NCBI RefSeq assembly: GCF_004785685.1 | Contig: NZ_SRPF01000007.1 | Span: 1 to 64,000, forward strand | Direction: 5' to 3' | From: Marinobacter confluentis | Lineage (GTDB): Bacteria > Pseudomonadota > Gammaproteobacteria > Pseudomonadales > Oleiphilaceae | DNA length: 64,000 nucleotides | Part shown: positions 8,672 through 17,206 of the stretch, piece after piece | How the letters are laid out: every line of letters starts with the position of its first letter | How positions within the stretch are numbered: the first letter of the stretch is position 1 | Notes under the pieces: generated by a model | The model's database searches: none | Seen by the model: the letters and a program-made list of their open reading frames with translations, nothing else | What the model was told of the DNA's origin: nothing | Program-made: the position numbers and the translations under genes

Positions 8672-9426
8672 TGAAAAAGCTGATTGTTGGTCTTTTCATC
8701 TCGATCCTGCCGGCTCTGACGCTGGCAGCGGGGGCGTCGGTACCGCTGGATACCATGGAGCCTGATCATGCGAACAAGGCTTCCCTGCAGCGAGGTGCGG
8801 CGCTTTTCACAAACTACTGCATGGGCTGCCATTCCATGGAATACGCGCGTTACAAGCGCGTATCCGAGGATCTTGGTATTCCGGCGGAACTTTACGAAGA
8901 GAACCTGATCTTCACCGGCGCCAAGATTGGCGAGCTGATGAAGAACTCCATGAACAAGGATATGGCTGCAGACTGGTTTGGCGCACCGCCACCCGATCTG
9001 ACGCTGTCATCCAGGCTGCGTGGTGAAGACTGGATCTACTCCTATCTTCGTGGCTTCTACAAAGACGACTCGCGCCCGCTTGGTGTGAATAACGTAGTCT
9101 TTGAAAACGTTGGCATGCCTCACGTTCTGGCGGACCTTCAGGGTCTTTGTGCTGAAGAGCCGAAAATCGGCGTTGACCCCAGTGTGGATCCACTGAGCGG
9201 CGATGTTCGCAACGGCGAAGTCTGCGGAGAATGGGAAACAGAGGGCTCCATGTCGCCGAAGGAGTTCAACAGCGCCATGTACGACCTGACCAACTTCATG
9301 TCCTACATGGGCGACCCGGTAAAGCTGGAGCGTGAAAGACTGGGTATGTTTGCCCTGATTTTTGTCGCGATCTTCTTTATCTTTGCCTACCTGCTCAATC
9401 GAGAGTACTGGAAGGACGTGCACTAA
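8671..9426 (+). CDS. petC: Ubiquinol-cytochrome c reductase, cytochrome c1
   Basis: This is the heme c subunit that hands electrons to soluble cytochrome c. A cleavable signal peptide (KKLIVGLFISILPALTLAAG) opens the protein. The single heme motif CMGCH is at residues ~50-54, and a C-terminal anchor helix (LGMFALIFVAIFFIFAYLL) lies just before the end. The GDPVKLERERLG stretch before the anchor is usual for proteobacterial c1. At 251 residues it is close to Pseudomonas c1. A strong terminator 30 bases downstream closes the operon. Confidence 0.96.
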   Translation: MKKLIVGLFISILPALTLAAGASVPLDTMEPDHANKASLQRGAALFTNYCMGCHSMEYARYKRVSEDLGIPAELYEENLIFTGAKIGELMKNSMNKDMAADWFGAPPPDLTLSSRLRGEDWIYSYLRGFYKDDSRPLGVNNVVFENVGMPHVLADLQGLCAEEPKIGVDPSVDPLSGDVRNGEVCGEWETEGSMSPKEFNSAMYDLTNFMSYMGDPVKLERERLGMFALIFVAIFFIFAYLLNREYWKDVH

Positions 9427-9456
9427 GTTTTCAGGTATACTGCAGAACCCTGAGTT

Positions 9457-9488
9457 CCAGCGGGCATTCATCAGCCCGCTGGATTTTT
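9457..9488 (+). terminator. Rho-independent terminator of petABC
   Basis: A nine-base stem CCAGCGGGC / GCCCGCTGG (9457-9465 and 9474-9482) has an 8-base loop and is followed by ATTTTT. Confidence 0.92.
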
Positions 9489-9534
9489 GCGTTTTTCAGG
9501 ATCAATTCGGTTAGCTAATTCGTGAGGTAGTTCT

Positions 9535-10164
9535 ATGGGCGTTGTGACCAAGCGGTCATCAATGACGTTTTTCTCGGACCCGGCCAGTCATTACAGCCAC
9601 AGAGTCCGTATTGTGCTCGCCGAAAAGGGCGTTACTGTCGATGTTGTCAATGTAGACCCTGATAACCCGCCTGGGGAGCTTGCCGATCTGAACCCTTACA
9701 ACGCTCTGCCGACGCTGGTCGATCGCGACCTGGTTCTGTATGAGCCCAATATCATGATGGAATATCTGGATGAACGATTCCCTCATCCGCCGCTGCTGCC
9801 GGTTTACCCGGTTGCCCGTGCAAACAGCCGGCTGATGATTCACCGCATCCAGAAAGACTGGTGTGGACTGGTTGACCAGATTCTTTCCCAGCCCAACGCC
9901 AAGGCTTCTGAGGCAGCAAGAAAAGAACTCCGGGAAAGCCTGTTGGCCACGGCCCCGCTTTTCGGCGAGATGCCATTTTTCCTGTCTGAAGAATTCACCA
10001 TTGTCGATTGCTGTATTGCACCGATCCTGTGGCGCCTGCCTTCATTGGGTATCGAGCTGAATGACAAGCAGGGCAAGCCATTGCTCAAGTATATGGACAA
10101 CATGTTTGCCCGTGAAGGCTTTAAAGCCAGCCTTTCTGACCTGGAAGAAGACATTCGCAACTGA
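9535..10164 (+). CDS. sspA: Stringent starvation protein A
   Basis: SspA is an RNA polymerase-associated protein of glutathione S-transferase fold that alters transcription in stationary phase and under acid stress. The 209 residues show the thioredoxin-like N-terminal half ([24 protein letters not shown]) and the helical C-terminal half. The region ~75-90 ([20 protein letters not shown]) is the conserved SspA surface segment; as in other SspA proteins, catalytic GST residues are not expected. The start is the ATG after GTGAGG. Its position downstream of petABC and upstream of sspB is the standard gammaproteobacterial arrangement. Confidence 0.95.
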   Translation: MGVVTKRSSMTFFSDPASHYSHRVRIVLAEKGVTVDVVNVDPDNPPGELADLNPYNALPTLVDRDLVLYEPNIMMEYLDERFPHPPLLPVYPVARANSRLMIHRIQKDWCGLVDQILSQPNAKASEAARKELRESLLATAPLFGEMPFFLSEEFTIVDCCIAPILWRLPSLGIELNDKQGKPLLKYMDNMFAREGFKASLSDLEEDIRN

Positions 10165-10197
10165 AACAGAGCCTGAAAGGGGTTCAGGAGAGGGGTA

Positions 10198-10641
10198 GTG
10201 CCTGATAGCAAGATCACCATGACATCCAGTCGTCCTTACCTCGTTCGGGCCTTTAACGAGTGGATTCTTGATAACGACTGCACCCCCTATATTGTGGTGG
10301 ACGCGGGGATTCAGGGCGTTCAGGTGCCAACGGAGCATGTGGCCAATGGTCAGATCGTTCTCAATGTCAGCCCTGGAGCGGTCCGGGGACTGGTGATCGG
10401 AAACGGTTCCCTGGAGTTCAGTGCCCGGTTTGGTGGTGTGCCGATGCAGGTGTTCATTCCCTTGCAGGCGGTTATGGCGATCTACGCGAAAGAAAACGGC
10501 GAGGGTATGGTGTTTGGCAGTGAGCCCGGTTCGCCGGACCCGGACGGTTCTGGCACCAAGGACCGGGACGCGGGCAAAAACGATGGCAATGGCGGTGGTG
10601 ACCGTCCAACCGGAAGGCCTTCGCTAAAGGTTGTGAAATAG
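10198..10641 (+). CDS. sspB: ClpXP protease specificity-enhancing factor SspB
   Basis: SspB is the adaptor that delivers ssrA-tagged proteins to ClpXP. Residues ~8-100 form the conserved tag-binding fold (RPYLVRAFNEWILDNDCTPY; VPTEHVANGQIVLNVSP). A flexible linker rich in Gly, Asp and Lys follows, ending in RPSLKVVK, which matches the C-terminal ClpX-docking tail. I use the GTG at 10198 because AGGAG lies six bases upstream; an in-frame ATG at 10219 also gives an intact domain. It is 33 bases after sspA, in one operon. Confidence 0.95.
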   Translation: MPDSKITMTSSRPYLVRAFNEWILDNDCTPYIVVDAGIQGVQVPTEHVANGQIVLNVSPGAVRGLVIGNGSLEFSARFGGVPMQVFIPLQAVMAIYAKENGEGMVFGSEPGSPDPDGSGTKDRDAGKNDGNGGGDRPTGRPSLKVVK

Positions 10642-10673
10642 CCAAGCATCGGGCGCTTAGTTGAATAGAGAGT

Positions 10674-10707
10674 AAGCCAGCCACCCACTGCGGTCGCTGG
10701 CTTTTTT
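10674..10707 (+). terminator. Rho-independent terminator after sspB
   Basis: AAGCCAGC (10674-10681) pairs with GCTGGCTT (10696-10703) and the stem runs into a T-run. It lies between convergent sspB and diaA, only two bases before the diaA stop codon, and mainly ends sspAB. Confidence 0.85.
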
Positions 10708-10708
10708 A

Positions 10709-11299
10709 TTAACTGCCGAAAATTTTCTCGTCAATCAGTGAGCAGAGCGCGTTGATAACCAGCAGCAGAATCGGTGTGGCGTTGGACGGCGACAGGTTAT
10801 CGAGAGCTATCTCATGGTCCTCCGGGTGAAGAAGGGAGGTGATGTCCGTTTTCTCTTTTGCGCTCAGGACCACAACCGTCATTTCCCGGTCATGGGCTAC
10901 CTGAATAGCCTGGATCAGATTGGCCTTGTGGCCGTCATCGACAATAACGAGCAGCAGGTCCGATGGTTTGCCAATGGCACGGACCAGCCGTGAAAAGGTG
11001 TCGTTAAAACGATTATCCCGACAGATGGCCGAATAGGTGGTGGCATCTGCGCCAAGGTTAATGGCGGGTAGCGCGGGTCTGTCATGATCAAAGCGGTTCA
11101 GCAGGGCCGTGCAGAAGTACTGGGCGAGAATATTGGCGTTGCCATTCGCGCAGGCCAGAATCTTGCCATCGGTAAGCAGGGTATTGACCAGCGCATCCGA
11201 TGCTTTGTCGATGGCGGGCGCAGTCGCACTTGCCGCCTGGCCCACATGCTCCATGTGGCTGGCAAAGCATTGGTAGATGTGTTGTTCAGAGGTGCTCAT
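10709..11299 (-). CDS. diaA: SIS-domain DnaA initiator-associating protein DiaA / phosphoheptose isomerase family
   Basis: The 196 residues equal E. coli DiaA, a SIS-domain tetramer that binds DnaA and promotes timely initiation at oriC. A sugar isomerase fold is seen: the phosphosugar-binding stretch GKILACANGNANILAQYF near residue 45 and the helix DVITSLLHPEDHEI-type C-terminus. GmhA, the heptose isomerase, is the close paralogue, but the yraN-lpoA context (yraM-yraN-diaA in E. coli) favours DiaA. I chose the internal ATG giving MSTSEQHIYQ. The gene starts two bases after yraN ends, within the lpoA-yraN-diaA operon. Confidence 0.88.
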   Translation of the reverse strand: MSTSEQHIYQCFASHMEHVGQAASATAPAIDKASDALVNTLLTDGKILACANGNANILAQYFCTALLNRFDHDRPALPAINLGADATTYSAICRDNRFNDTFSRLVRAIGKPSDLLLVIVDDGHKANLIQAIQVAHDREMTVVVLSAKEKTDITSLLHPEDHEIALDNLSPSNATPILLLVINALCSLIDEKIFGS

Positions 11300-11301
11300 A
11301 G

Positions 11302-11679
11302 TCAGGCCTGGATTGCGTTTTTGATCCATTGTATCCGATATTTCTGGTGCTCACCCGGCGCGATTGCCACCACGTCAATTCGACAGGGTGCGTCCCACAA
11401 CTTATGGCGATGCAGGTAGAACTGAACGGCTTTAATAAGCCTTTTCTGCTTGGTGGGAGTGATCGATTCAGCAGCACCAGCAAGGCTGCCAGCGCCGCGA
11501 TAGCGAACTTCGAAGAAAACCAGGGTGTCATCCGGATCGCGGCCAATCAGGTCGATTTCACCGCCGCGGTTGTAGACGTTTCGTTCCAGCACCTGAATGC
11601 CTTTGGTGAACAGATATCGGGCGGCGACGCCTTCTGCGTGGTCGCCCGTGGCTTTCCGGCTTGGTCTGTCGCTGTCCAT
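11302..11679 (-). CDS. yraN: YraN-family (UPF0102) putative endonuclease-like protein
   Basis: The 125 residues belong to UPF0102, a predicted restriction-endonuclease-like fold. The nuclease-type core is visible as GEIDLIGRD (~41-49) and VFFEVRYR (~54-61), giving the E-x-D...E-x-R arrangement of the family. Biochemical function is not established. It is the middle gene of lpoA-yraN-diaA, the order seen in E. coli (yraM-yraN-yraO). It begins 13 bases after the lpoA stop codon and ends two bases before diaA begins. Confidence 0.9.
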   Translation of the reverse strand: MDSDRPSRKATGDHAEGVAARYLFTKGIQVLERNVYNRGGEIDLIGRDPDDTLVFFEVRYRGAGSLAGAAESITPTKQKRLIKAVQFYLHRHKLWDAPCRIDVVAIAPGEHQKYRIQWIKNAIQA

Positions 11680-11692
11680 AGCTCAGCCTGGC

Positions 11693-13573
11693 TTATCGCA
11701 TTTCCCGCTCAAGCAGGGTTTCCGGGCTTATCGGCTCCTCGGCCTGCTCGTCAATTTCTGGTTGGGAGGCCAGTAGTTCGGGGACGCCATTTTTGAATCG
11801 CGCCCACATCTGCTCCCGGTGGACGCTGCCGTTTCTGTCCATGGTAAGAATGCCGGTCTGGCCATCGATCATGGCGTCGTCCATATAGCGCAGCAGTGAC
11901 AATCGGTTGCTCAGGGTCCAGGCGTCAGCGCCCATCGCAAACAGGCGGCCGAGCTGGCCACCGACTTCAGGCATGGCGGCCCGGGCGATACGGCGGAATT
12001 CGTTGTCTTCGCGAAGAACCCAGGGAGTGTCAGTAAAGGTGACGTCATTCAGATCCCGGTCCCGGGAAGGATCAGGATTGCCTTCATAGATCATCGAGGG
12101 CGAGAACACCGGAAGGTCGCCGCCGAAATAGAAGGCAAATAGCGGTTTGAACTGCCGTGCGATGGTGGGTTCCGCCACCATGACAATACCATCAGCATCC
12201 TGGCGTCTTCTGGGCTCAAATTCCACGTCAATGCCGGCGGTCCGCTCAACATCAATGGCTCGTTCCCTGGAAACTGTCACGCCCAGAAGATCTGCGGTCA
12301 CGGCCCTGAGGTTGTCTTCCCTGAAATACCGTTCGGTGCTTAGCGCAATACCGCCCTGGCTATTCAGACGGTTCATCAAAGCCTGTTCGACCCGGTCGCC
12401 CCAGCCGCCCATGGGAATGAGTACCAGCACCTGTTTAATGCCCTGGTCGATCATTCGATCGGCAAGCTGTCGTGCTTCATCCTCGGCAGAGAGCCCGTAT
12501 TGATAGAGGCCCGCAGGCGATCTGACACCGTTTGGCAGATAGTTCAGGCCCAGAACCGATACCGGTAGCGTTTCCATTTCGCTCAGGCTTGCCAGAGCCT
12601 CTTTTTCCAGCGGGCCGACAATAAGGTCATAGCCTTCTTCAACCAGCTCGCGGTAGATTTCGTCAAACGGGCGGCCAGAGGTATCTACAACGCGAATGCT
12701 CACTTCGGAGCGATCATTGGATTCGTCTTCAAAGTAGGCCGCGAAAAAACCGTCCCGGATTGCAGCGCCTGCGCTGGCCAGGGGCCCGCCCAACGGCAGC
12801 GCCATGGCGATTTTTTCAGGGCGGCTGTCGGCCAGACTCGCGATCAACCGCAGGTCGTCCGGCAGAGTGTCGGCCGCAGGATGCCCCGGCCAGTTACTTT
12901 GCCAGCGGCGGATCAAGCGGCCCTGCTCCTCAATGGACAGTTCACTGTCCCGGAGCACGCTGGCCAGTTCCAGCCAGCCCTGGGATTCATAGCCAATGGA
13001 CTGCCCGGTCTCCGTGGTCAGGGTGGTATCCGACGTTGCTTTCAGGTTTTCCCAGATCCGGTTGTGCAGAATTTGCACGTCGGCATCTGTATCGGATTCG
13101 GCCAGAAGGATCAGGGTCATGGCGGCCCTATAGGGCAGGCCGCCCAGCCGGTAAAGGTCGGCCTGCAGGTTGCCGGCCCGGCTCAGGTCCTGCCGGTCGT
13201 AATTCAGAAAGTATTCCGGATCAAGTGCGGAGGCTATCTGGCGCGCCCAGTCGCCATCTTCCAGTGTGATTGCTGTTTCCATCGCCAGAAGCCGCTGGCG
13301 CCTGAGATTGCTGTCGTTGATCCCGTTGAATTGCTCGCTTTGCAGGATGGTCCGGGCGTCACGGGGTTGATTGCGGGCAAGGAAACGGTCGGCCTCCCGA
13401 ATCAGGTAATCGTGGGCCAGGTTGCGGTCTGACTCGCTGGCGGCTGCGCCTATGGCGTCCTGGGCTGTGGTGGCATCAAAGGAGTTCAGATTGACGCTGG
13501 CACAGCCGGAAAGCAGCAGGATAAACGCTAACAGGGCGGCTGAATACTGAGAGTGAACACTGGTTCTGGTCAT
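11693..13573 (-). CDS. lpoA: Penicillin-binding protein activator LpoA (LppC family lipoprotein)
   Basis: LpoA is an outer-membrane lipoprotein that activates PBP1a from the periplasm. The N-terminus is a lipoprotein signal (SAALLAFILLLSGC, lipid-bearing Cys at about residue 24). Next come helical TPR-like repeats to ~residue 240 and then a periplasmic-binding-protein-like domain (KIAMALPLGGPLASAGAAIR onward). At 626 residues it is slightly shorter than E. coli LpoA (678). I use the ATG at 13573, which places the signal peptide at the start; the frame is open 24 codons further. It is transcribed divergently from rsmI. Confidence 0.92.
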   Translation of the reverse strand: MTRTSVHSQYSAALLAFILLLSGCASVNLNSFDATTAQDAIGAAASESDRNLAHDYLIREADRFLARNQPRDARTILQSEQFNGINDSNLRRQRLLAMETAITLEDGDWARQIASALDPEYFLNYDRQDLSRAGNLQADLYRLGGLPYRAAMTLILLAESDTDADVQILHNRIWENLKATSDTTLTTETGQSIGYESQGWLELASVLRDSELSIEEQGRLIRRWQSNWPGHPAADTLPDDLRLIASLADSRPEKIAMALPLGGPLASAGAAIRDGFFAAYFEDESNDRSEVSIRVVDTSGRPFDEIYRELVEEGYDLIVGPLEKEALASLSEMETLPVSVLGLNYLPNGVRSPAGLYQYGLSAEDEARQLADRMIDQGIKQVLVLIPMGGWGDRVEQALMNRLNSQGGIALSTERYFREDNLRAVTADLLGVTVSRERAIDVERTAGIDVEFEPRRRQDADGIVMVAEPTIARQFKPLFAFYFGGDLPVFSPSMIYEGNPDPSRDRDLNDVTFTDTPWVLREDNEFRRIARAAMPEVGGQLGRLFAMGADAWTLSNRLSLLRYMDDAMIDGQTGILTMDRNGSVHREQMWARFKNGVPELLASQPEIDEQAEEPISPETLLEREMR

Positions 13574-13719
13574 GGGTGGCTCGCAAAAACTCCGGTAAAT
13601 ACGCTTGTTGTGCCGCAAGATCGGCTGCATCATGCCCAAAGACACGGGCCAAGTTTACCAGTTCCCGGGCCATTTCACATGACGGCGATGTCATTAGTCC
13701 ACCAACCATAGGGGCGTCT

Positions 13720-14607
13720 GTGAGCTCTGAATTCCAGCAATCCGAATCCGAAGTCACCAGTGCGGCCGCCGGTGGAACCCTTTACATTGTCGCGACCCCG
13801 ATTGGCAATCTGGATGACGTTTCAGCCCGGGCGGTCGCCGTGCTTTCCGGGGTGTCGCTGATTGCTGCAGAGGATACCCGGCACAGTGGTCGCTTGCTGC
13901 AGGCACTGGGTGTTGAAACCCGAATGACGGCGCTGCACGACCACAACGAGCGGGACCGTGCCGACGGATTGCTGCAGAAGCTTGAGCAGGGCCACGATGT
14001 TGCGCTGATTTCCGATGCGGGCACCCCACTGATTTCTGATCCTGGCTTCGTGCTGGTCCGGGAGGCCCGCCGGCGAGGGCTCAAAGTCTCGCCCGTGCCT
14101 GGTCCGTCTGCCATTATCGCTGCACTCTGTGCAGCGGGGCTGCCTACCGACAGGTTTGCGTTCGAGGGTTTTCTGCCGGCCAAAAAAGGGGCCAGGCTAG
14201 CGCTACTTGATCACCTGTCAACGCAGGCCGCAACACTGGTTTTCTACGAATCTCCCCACCGCATCCTTGATACCGTTGAAGATATTGTCCAGGCCATGGG
14301 GTCGACCAGGGAGCTGGTGATCGCCCGGGAGTTAACCAAAACCTTCGAAACATTTTATGCCGGTCCCGCGTCCGAGGTTCTGCAGGCGTTGCATGACGAC
14401 CCCCATGGTAGCCGGGGTGAATTTGTGGTGATGATTCACGGCGCTGAGAAAGAGGCCGCTGACGCCGGTATGGAGGAAGTCGACCGCCTGCTTAAACTGC
14501 TGCTCACGGAGCTGCCGGTTAAAAAGGCCGCGAAACTGGTGTCGGAAATGACCGGCAAGGCCAAGAACGATCTGTACCAGCGCGCGCTGACTTTAAAAGA
14601 AGCCTGA
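13720..14607 (+). CDS. rsmI: 16S rRNA (cytidine(1402)-2'-O)-methyltransferase
   Basis: RsmI 2'-O-methylates C1402 of 16S rRNA in the decoding centre. It is a tetrapyrrole-methylase-fold protein: GTLYIVATPIGNLDD (~18-32) and LISDAGTPLISDPG (~99-112) are the diagnostic motifs, with VPGPSAIIAAL (~127-137) following. I propose the GTG at 13720, giving 295 residues; the frame stays open upstream with no matching sequence, and the exact start is uncertain. It is divergent from lpoA, the arrangement seen in E. coli and Pseudomonas, and rnpB lies just downstream. Confidence 0.94.
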   Translation: MSSEFQQSESEVTSAAAGGTLYIVATPIGNLDDVSARAVAVLSGVSLIAAEDTRHSGRLLQALGVETRMTALHDHNERDRADGLLQKLEQGHDVALISDAGTPLISDPGFVLVREARRRGLKVSPVPGPSAIIAALCAAGLPTDRFAFEGFLPAKKGARLALLDHLSTQAATLVFYESPHRILDTVEDIVQAMGSTRELVIARELTKTFETFYAGPASEVLQALHDDPHGSRGEFVVMIHGAEKEAADAGMEEVDRLLKLLLTELPVKKAAKLVSEMTGKAKNDLYQRALTLKEA

Positions 14608-14634
14608 CGTTGCCGGCCCGGTTGACGGTTTTGC

Positions 14635-14663
14635 TTGCCTGTGTCTGCGCCCTGGCGTATCGT
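14635..14663 (+). promoter_or_regulatory. Promoter of rnpB
   Basis: TTGCCT (14635-14640) and TATCGT (14658-14663) are spaced by exactly 17 bases, and the -10 ends seven bases before the predicted 5' end of the RNase P RNA at 14671. The hexamers are moderate matches, but the geometry relative to the RNA 5' end is right. Confidence 0.55.
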
Positions 14664-14670
14664 CACGCCC

Positions 14671-15028
<358 letters not shown>

Positions 15029-15238
15029 TTTTTCCTTCCTGATGTGCATTTTGTAATTATCACCAGCATTCCTTTATAGCCAAATAATCTTATTCCTCAC
15101 TTGTCATCTTCAGACTTATCTGCAGGTCTTTGATTTTTCGCTTTTTCTCCTGACAAGCTCACAATTCCTGTCGAATCCTTCATCGTAACTTACTGTCATT
15201 AAAGAAACTTTTCGCTGCTCCTGCGCTGATCTTGCTGC

Positions 15239-15267
15239 TTGCATTGTCGATTGCGTGTTCCTATAGT
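15239..15267 (+). promoter_or_regulatory. Pmra promoter of the dcw cluster
   Basis: TTGCAT (15239-15244) and TATAGT (15262-15267) are separated by 17 bases. Transcription would begin near 15274, about 60 bases before mraZ. The MraZ repeats begin inside the -10 and continue past the start site, as expected for a repressor operator. The remaining part of the 306-base gap after rnpB (15029-15238) is AT-richer and shows no other feature I can support. Confidence 0.65.
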
Positions 15268-15310
15268 GTGCATTAGTGGGAAAAAGTGGTTTCTAGTGGT
15301 TTTTTGTGGT
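15266..15310 (+). promoter_or_regulatory. MraZ operator: five GTGGK-type repeats at 10-bp spacing
   Basis: GTGTG at 15266, GTGGG at 15276, and GTGGT at 15286, 15296 and 15306 are spaced by exactly 10 bp, so all face the same side of the helix. MraZ is known to bind tandem TGGG-like boxes with about 10-bp periodicity and to repress its own cluster. The first box is degenerate and overlaps the -10. The assignment is by pattern and position; binding is inferred. Confidence 0.8.
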
Positions 15311-15334
15311 TTCTGAACCCCGGAATGAGAGCGA

Positions 15335-15787
15335 ATGAGCAATTTTCTCGGCAGTCATGCCATCAATATGGATGCGAAGGGTCGCCTGGCGATCCCAGCC
15401 AAGGTGCGCGAAGAGCTTTCGCATACCTGTGGTGGACGCATTGTATTGACTGCAAATGCCGATGAAGAGCGCTGCCTGCTGGTCTATCCGGAGCCTCAGT
15501 GGGAGGCGCTCCGGCCACAGATTGAAGCCCTTCCCAACATGAACAAGGCGGCCAGGCGGCTGCAAAGGCTGATGCTGGGCCACGCAACGCCCCTTGAGCT
15601 GGACTCTGCCGGGCGCATTCTTGTCCCGCCCACACTGCGCAGCTACGCCCGACTGGAGAAGAAGCTCATGCTGATCGGTCAGGGCAAGAAAATGGAGCTG
15701 TGGAGCGAAGAGCGCTGGTTCTCGTGGCTGGACGACGCTGACAACGAAGATGAAATGCCTCCTGAAATGGAGGCACTGTCGCTATGA
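15335..15787 (+). CDS. mraZ: Transcriptional regulator MraZ
   Basis: MraZ is a ring-forming AbrB-like DNA-binding protein that autorepresses the dcw cluster. The 150 residues carry two MraZ repeats: [18 protein letters not shown] (~10-27) and [15 protein letters not shown] (~88-102), each with the D-x-x-G-R-x-x-x-P motif. The C-terminal tail is acidic ([14 protein letters not shown]). It is preceded by Pmra and its own operator. Its stop codon overlaps the rsmH start (ATGA), so the two are translationally coupled. Confidence 0.97.
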   Translation: MSNFLGSHAINMDAKGRLAIPAKVREELSHTCGGRIVLTANADEERCLLVYPEPQWEALRPQIEALPNMNKAARRLQRLMLGHATPLELDSAGRILVPPTLRSYARLEKKLMLIGQGKKMELWSEERWFSWLDDADNEDEMPPEMEALSL

Positions 15788-16767
15788 CCGCCGAGCGCAC
15801 AGAGGGAACGGCGGAGTCCTTCCGCCACCGCTCTGTTCTGCTCGATTCGGCTGTAGAGCTGCTGGTTACCGATACCGCCGGCCGTTATGTGGATGGCACT
15901 TTCGGTCGCGGCGGGCACAGCCGACTGATTCTGGAACATCTCGGGCCAGCTGGCGCATTGCTAGGTATCGACAAGGATCCCCAGGCGATCGACTCGGCCA
16001 GAGGTCTTTCGCGGGAAGACGGGCGTTTTGGCGTTTTCCACGGATCTTTTGCCGAGATGGATCAGGCAATCGATCAGCAGGGCTGGGACGGCGTGAATGG
16101 AATTCTGCTGGATCTGGGGGTTTCGTCACCCCAGCTGGATGATGCAGGGCGCGGTTTCAGCTTCATGCGAAACGGCCCGCTGGACATGCGAATGAATCCC
16201 GAACAGCCGCCCAGCGCTGCGCAGTGGCTGGCGGAAGCGGATGAGCAGGACATTGCAAACGTTATTTTCAGATACGGCGAAGAGCGTTTCTCTCGCCGAA
16301 TCGCAAAGCGGATCGTGGAGCGGCGCAAGGAAGAACCGCTGAAGACGACCCATGAGCTTGCTGAGCTGGTTGCCGAGGCCGTGCCCAAGAAAGAAAAGCA
16401 CAAGCATCCCGCAACCCGGACTTTCCAGGCGGTAAGGATTTTTATCAACCGCGAACTGGAAGACCTTGAAGCGGGTCTTGAAGCCGCAGTCAGCCGTCTT
16501 CTGCCGGGCGGCCGCCTGGTTGTCATCAGTTTCCATTCGCTGGAAGACAGGCTGGTCAAACGGTTCATGCGGGATCTGGCCCGCGGCCCGCGTATGCCAA
16601 AGGGCGTTCCGGTCACTGCAGAACAGGAAGCATCGGGATTTCGGCTGGTCAGCAAAGCGCTGAAAGCGGATGACCGCGAGATAAATGACAACGTTCGCGC
16701 TCGAAGTGCTGTTATGCGGGTGCTCGAGCGCGTTTCTGTATCAAATGGACGTCAGGGGAGCGCATAG
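15784..16767 (+). CDS. rsmH: 16S rRNA (cytosine(1402)-N4)-methyltransferase
   Basis: RsmH N4-methylates C1402 of 16S rRNA, the same base that RsmI 2'-O-methylates, so both enzymes for this position are encoded within 3 kb. The 327 residues show the SAM-binding [16 protein letters not shown] (~36-51), [19 protein letters not shown] (~110-128), [14 protein letters not shown] and [16 protein letters not shown] signatures. It overlaps mraZ by four bases, and ftsL starts two bases after its stop codon. Confidence 0.97.
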   Translation: MTAERTEGTAESFRHRSVLLDSAVELLVTDTAGRYVDGTFGRGGHSRLILEHLGPAGALLGIDKDPQAIDSARGLSREDGRFGVFHGSFAEMDQAIDQQGWDGVNGILLDLGVSSPQLDDAGRGFSFMRNGPLDMRMNPEQPPSAAQWLAEADEQDIANVIFRYGEERFSRRIAKRIVERRKEEPLKTTHELAELVAEAVPKKEKHKHPATRTFQAVRIFINRELEDLEAGLEAAVSRLLPGGRLVVISFHSLEDRLVKRFMRDLARGPRMPKGVPVTAEQEASGFRLVSKALKADDREINDNVRARSAVMRVLERVSVSNGRQGSA

Positions 16768-16769
16768 CA

Positions 16770-17177
16770 ATGGGCGCCGTAGCAATCGAACAGAAAACAA
16801 GAACCGCCAGGCTGAACAAGCAGCGTGTCAGGGATGGGCTTTCCACGGCGGTGCGTCTTTCCCGCCAGGTGTTCGTGGCTCTTCAACAGCGTCAGGCCGT
16901 TATCTCCATGGCGCTGGTGGCGCTGTTGCTGGCTTCATCGCTGGGCGTGGTGGTCAGCGCCCACCAGAATCGCGAGCTGTTCAATACGCTCTCTGAGCTG
17001 CAGGCAGAGCGGGATGATTTCCAGCGGGAATGGAGTCAGTTGCTGCTTGAGCAGAGTGCGTTGAGTGCGCACGGCCGGGTCGAGCAGCTGGCATCCCAGC
17101 GTTTCAATATGTCTGTTCCGGGGAAAGAGGATGTCGTGCTGGTGCCGGTAATGGCGCCGCTCGTGGTTTCCCGATAG
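16770..17177 (+). CDS. ftsL: Cell division protein FtsL
   Basis: FtsL is a small bitopic protein of the divisome that forms a complex with FtsB and FtsQ and helps activate FtsWI. The 135 residues have a basic cytoplasmic tail, one membrane helix (residues ~45-65, MALVALLLASSLGVVVSA) and a periplasmic coiled coil (ELQAERDDFQREWSQLLLEQ) typical of FtsL. Sequence conservation in the family is low, so position between rsmH and ftsI is strong supporting evidence. It starts two bases after the rsmH stop codon. Confidence 0.93.
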   Translation: MGAVAIEQKTRTARLNKQRVRDGLSTAVRLSRQVFVALQQRQAVISMALVALLLASSLGVVVSAHQNRELFNTLSELQAERDDFQREWSQLLLEQSALSAHGRVEQLASQRFNMSVPGKEDVVLVPVMAPLVVSR

Positions 17178-17206
17178 TTAAAACAACCAGCCGGAAGGTG
17201 AGTTCA

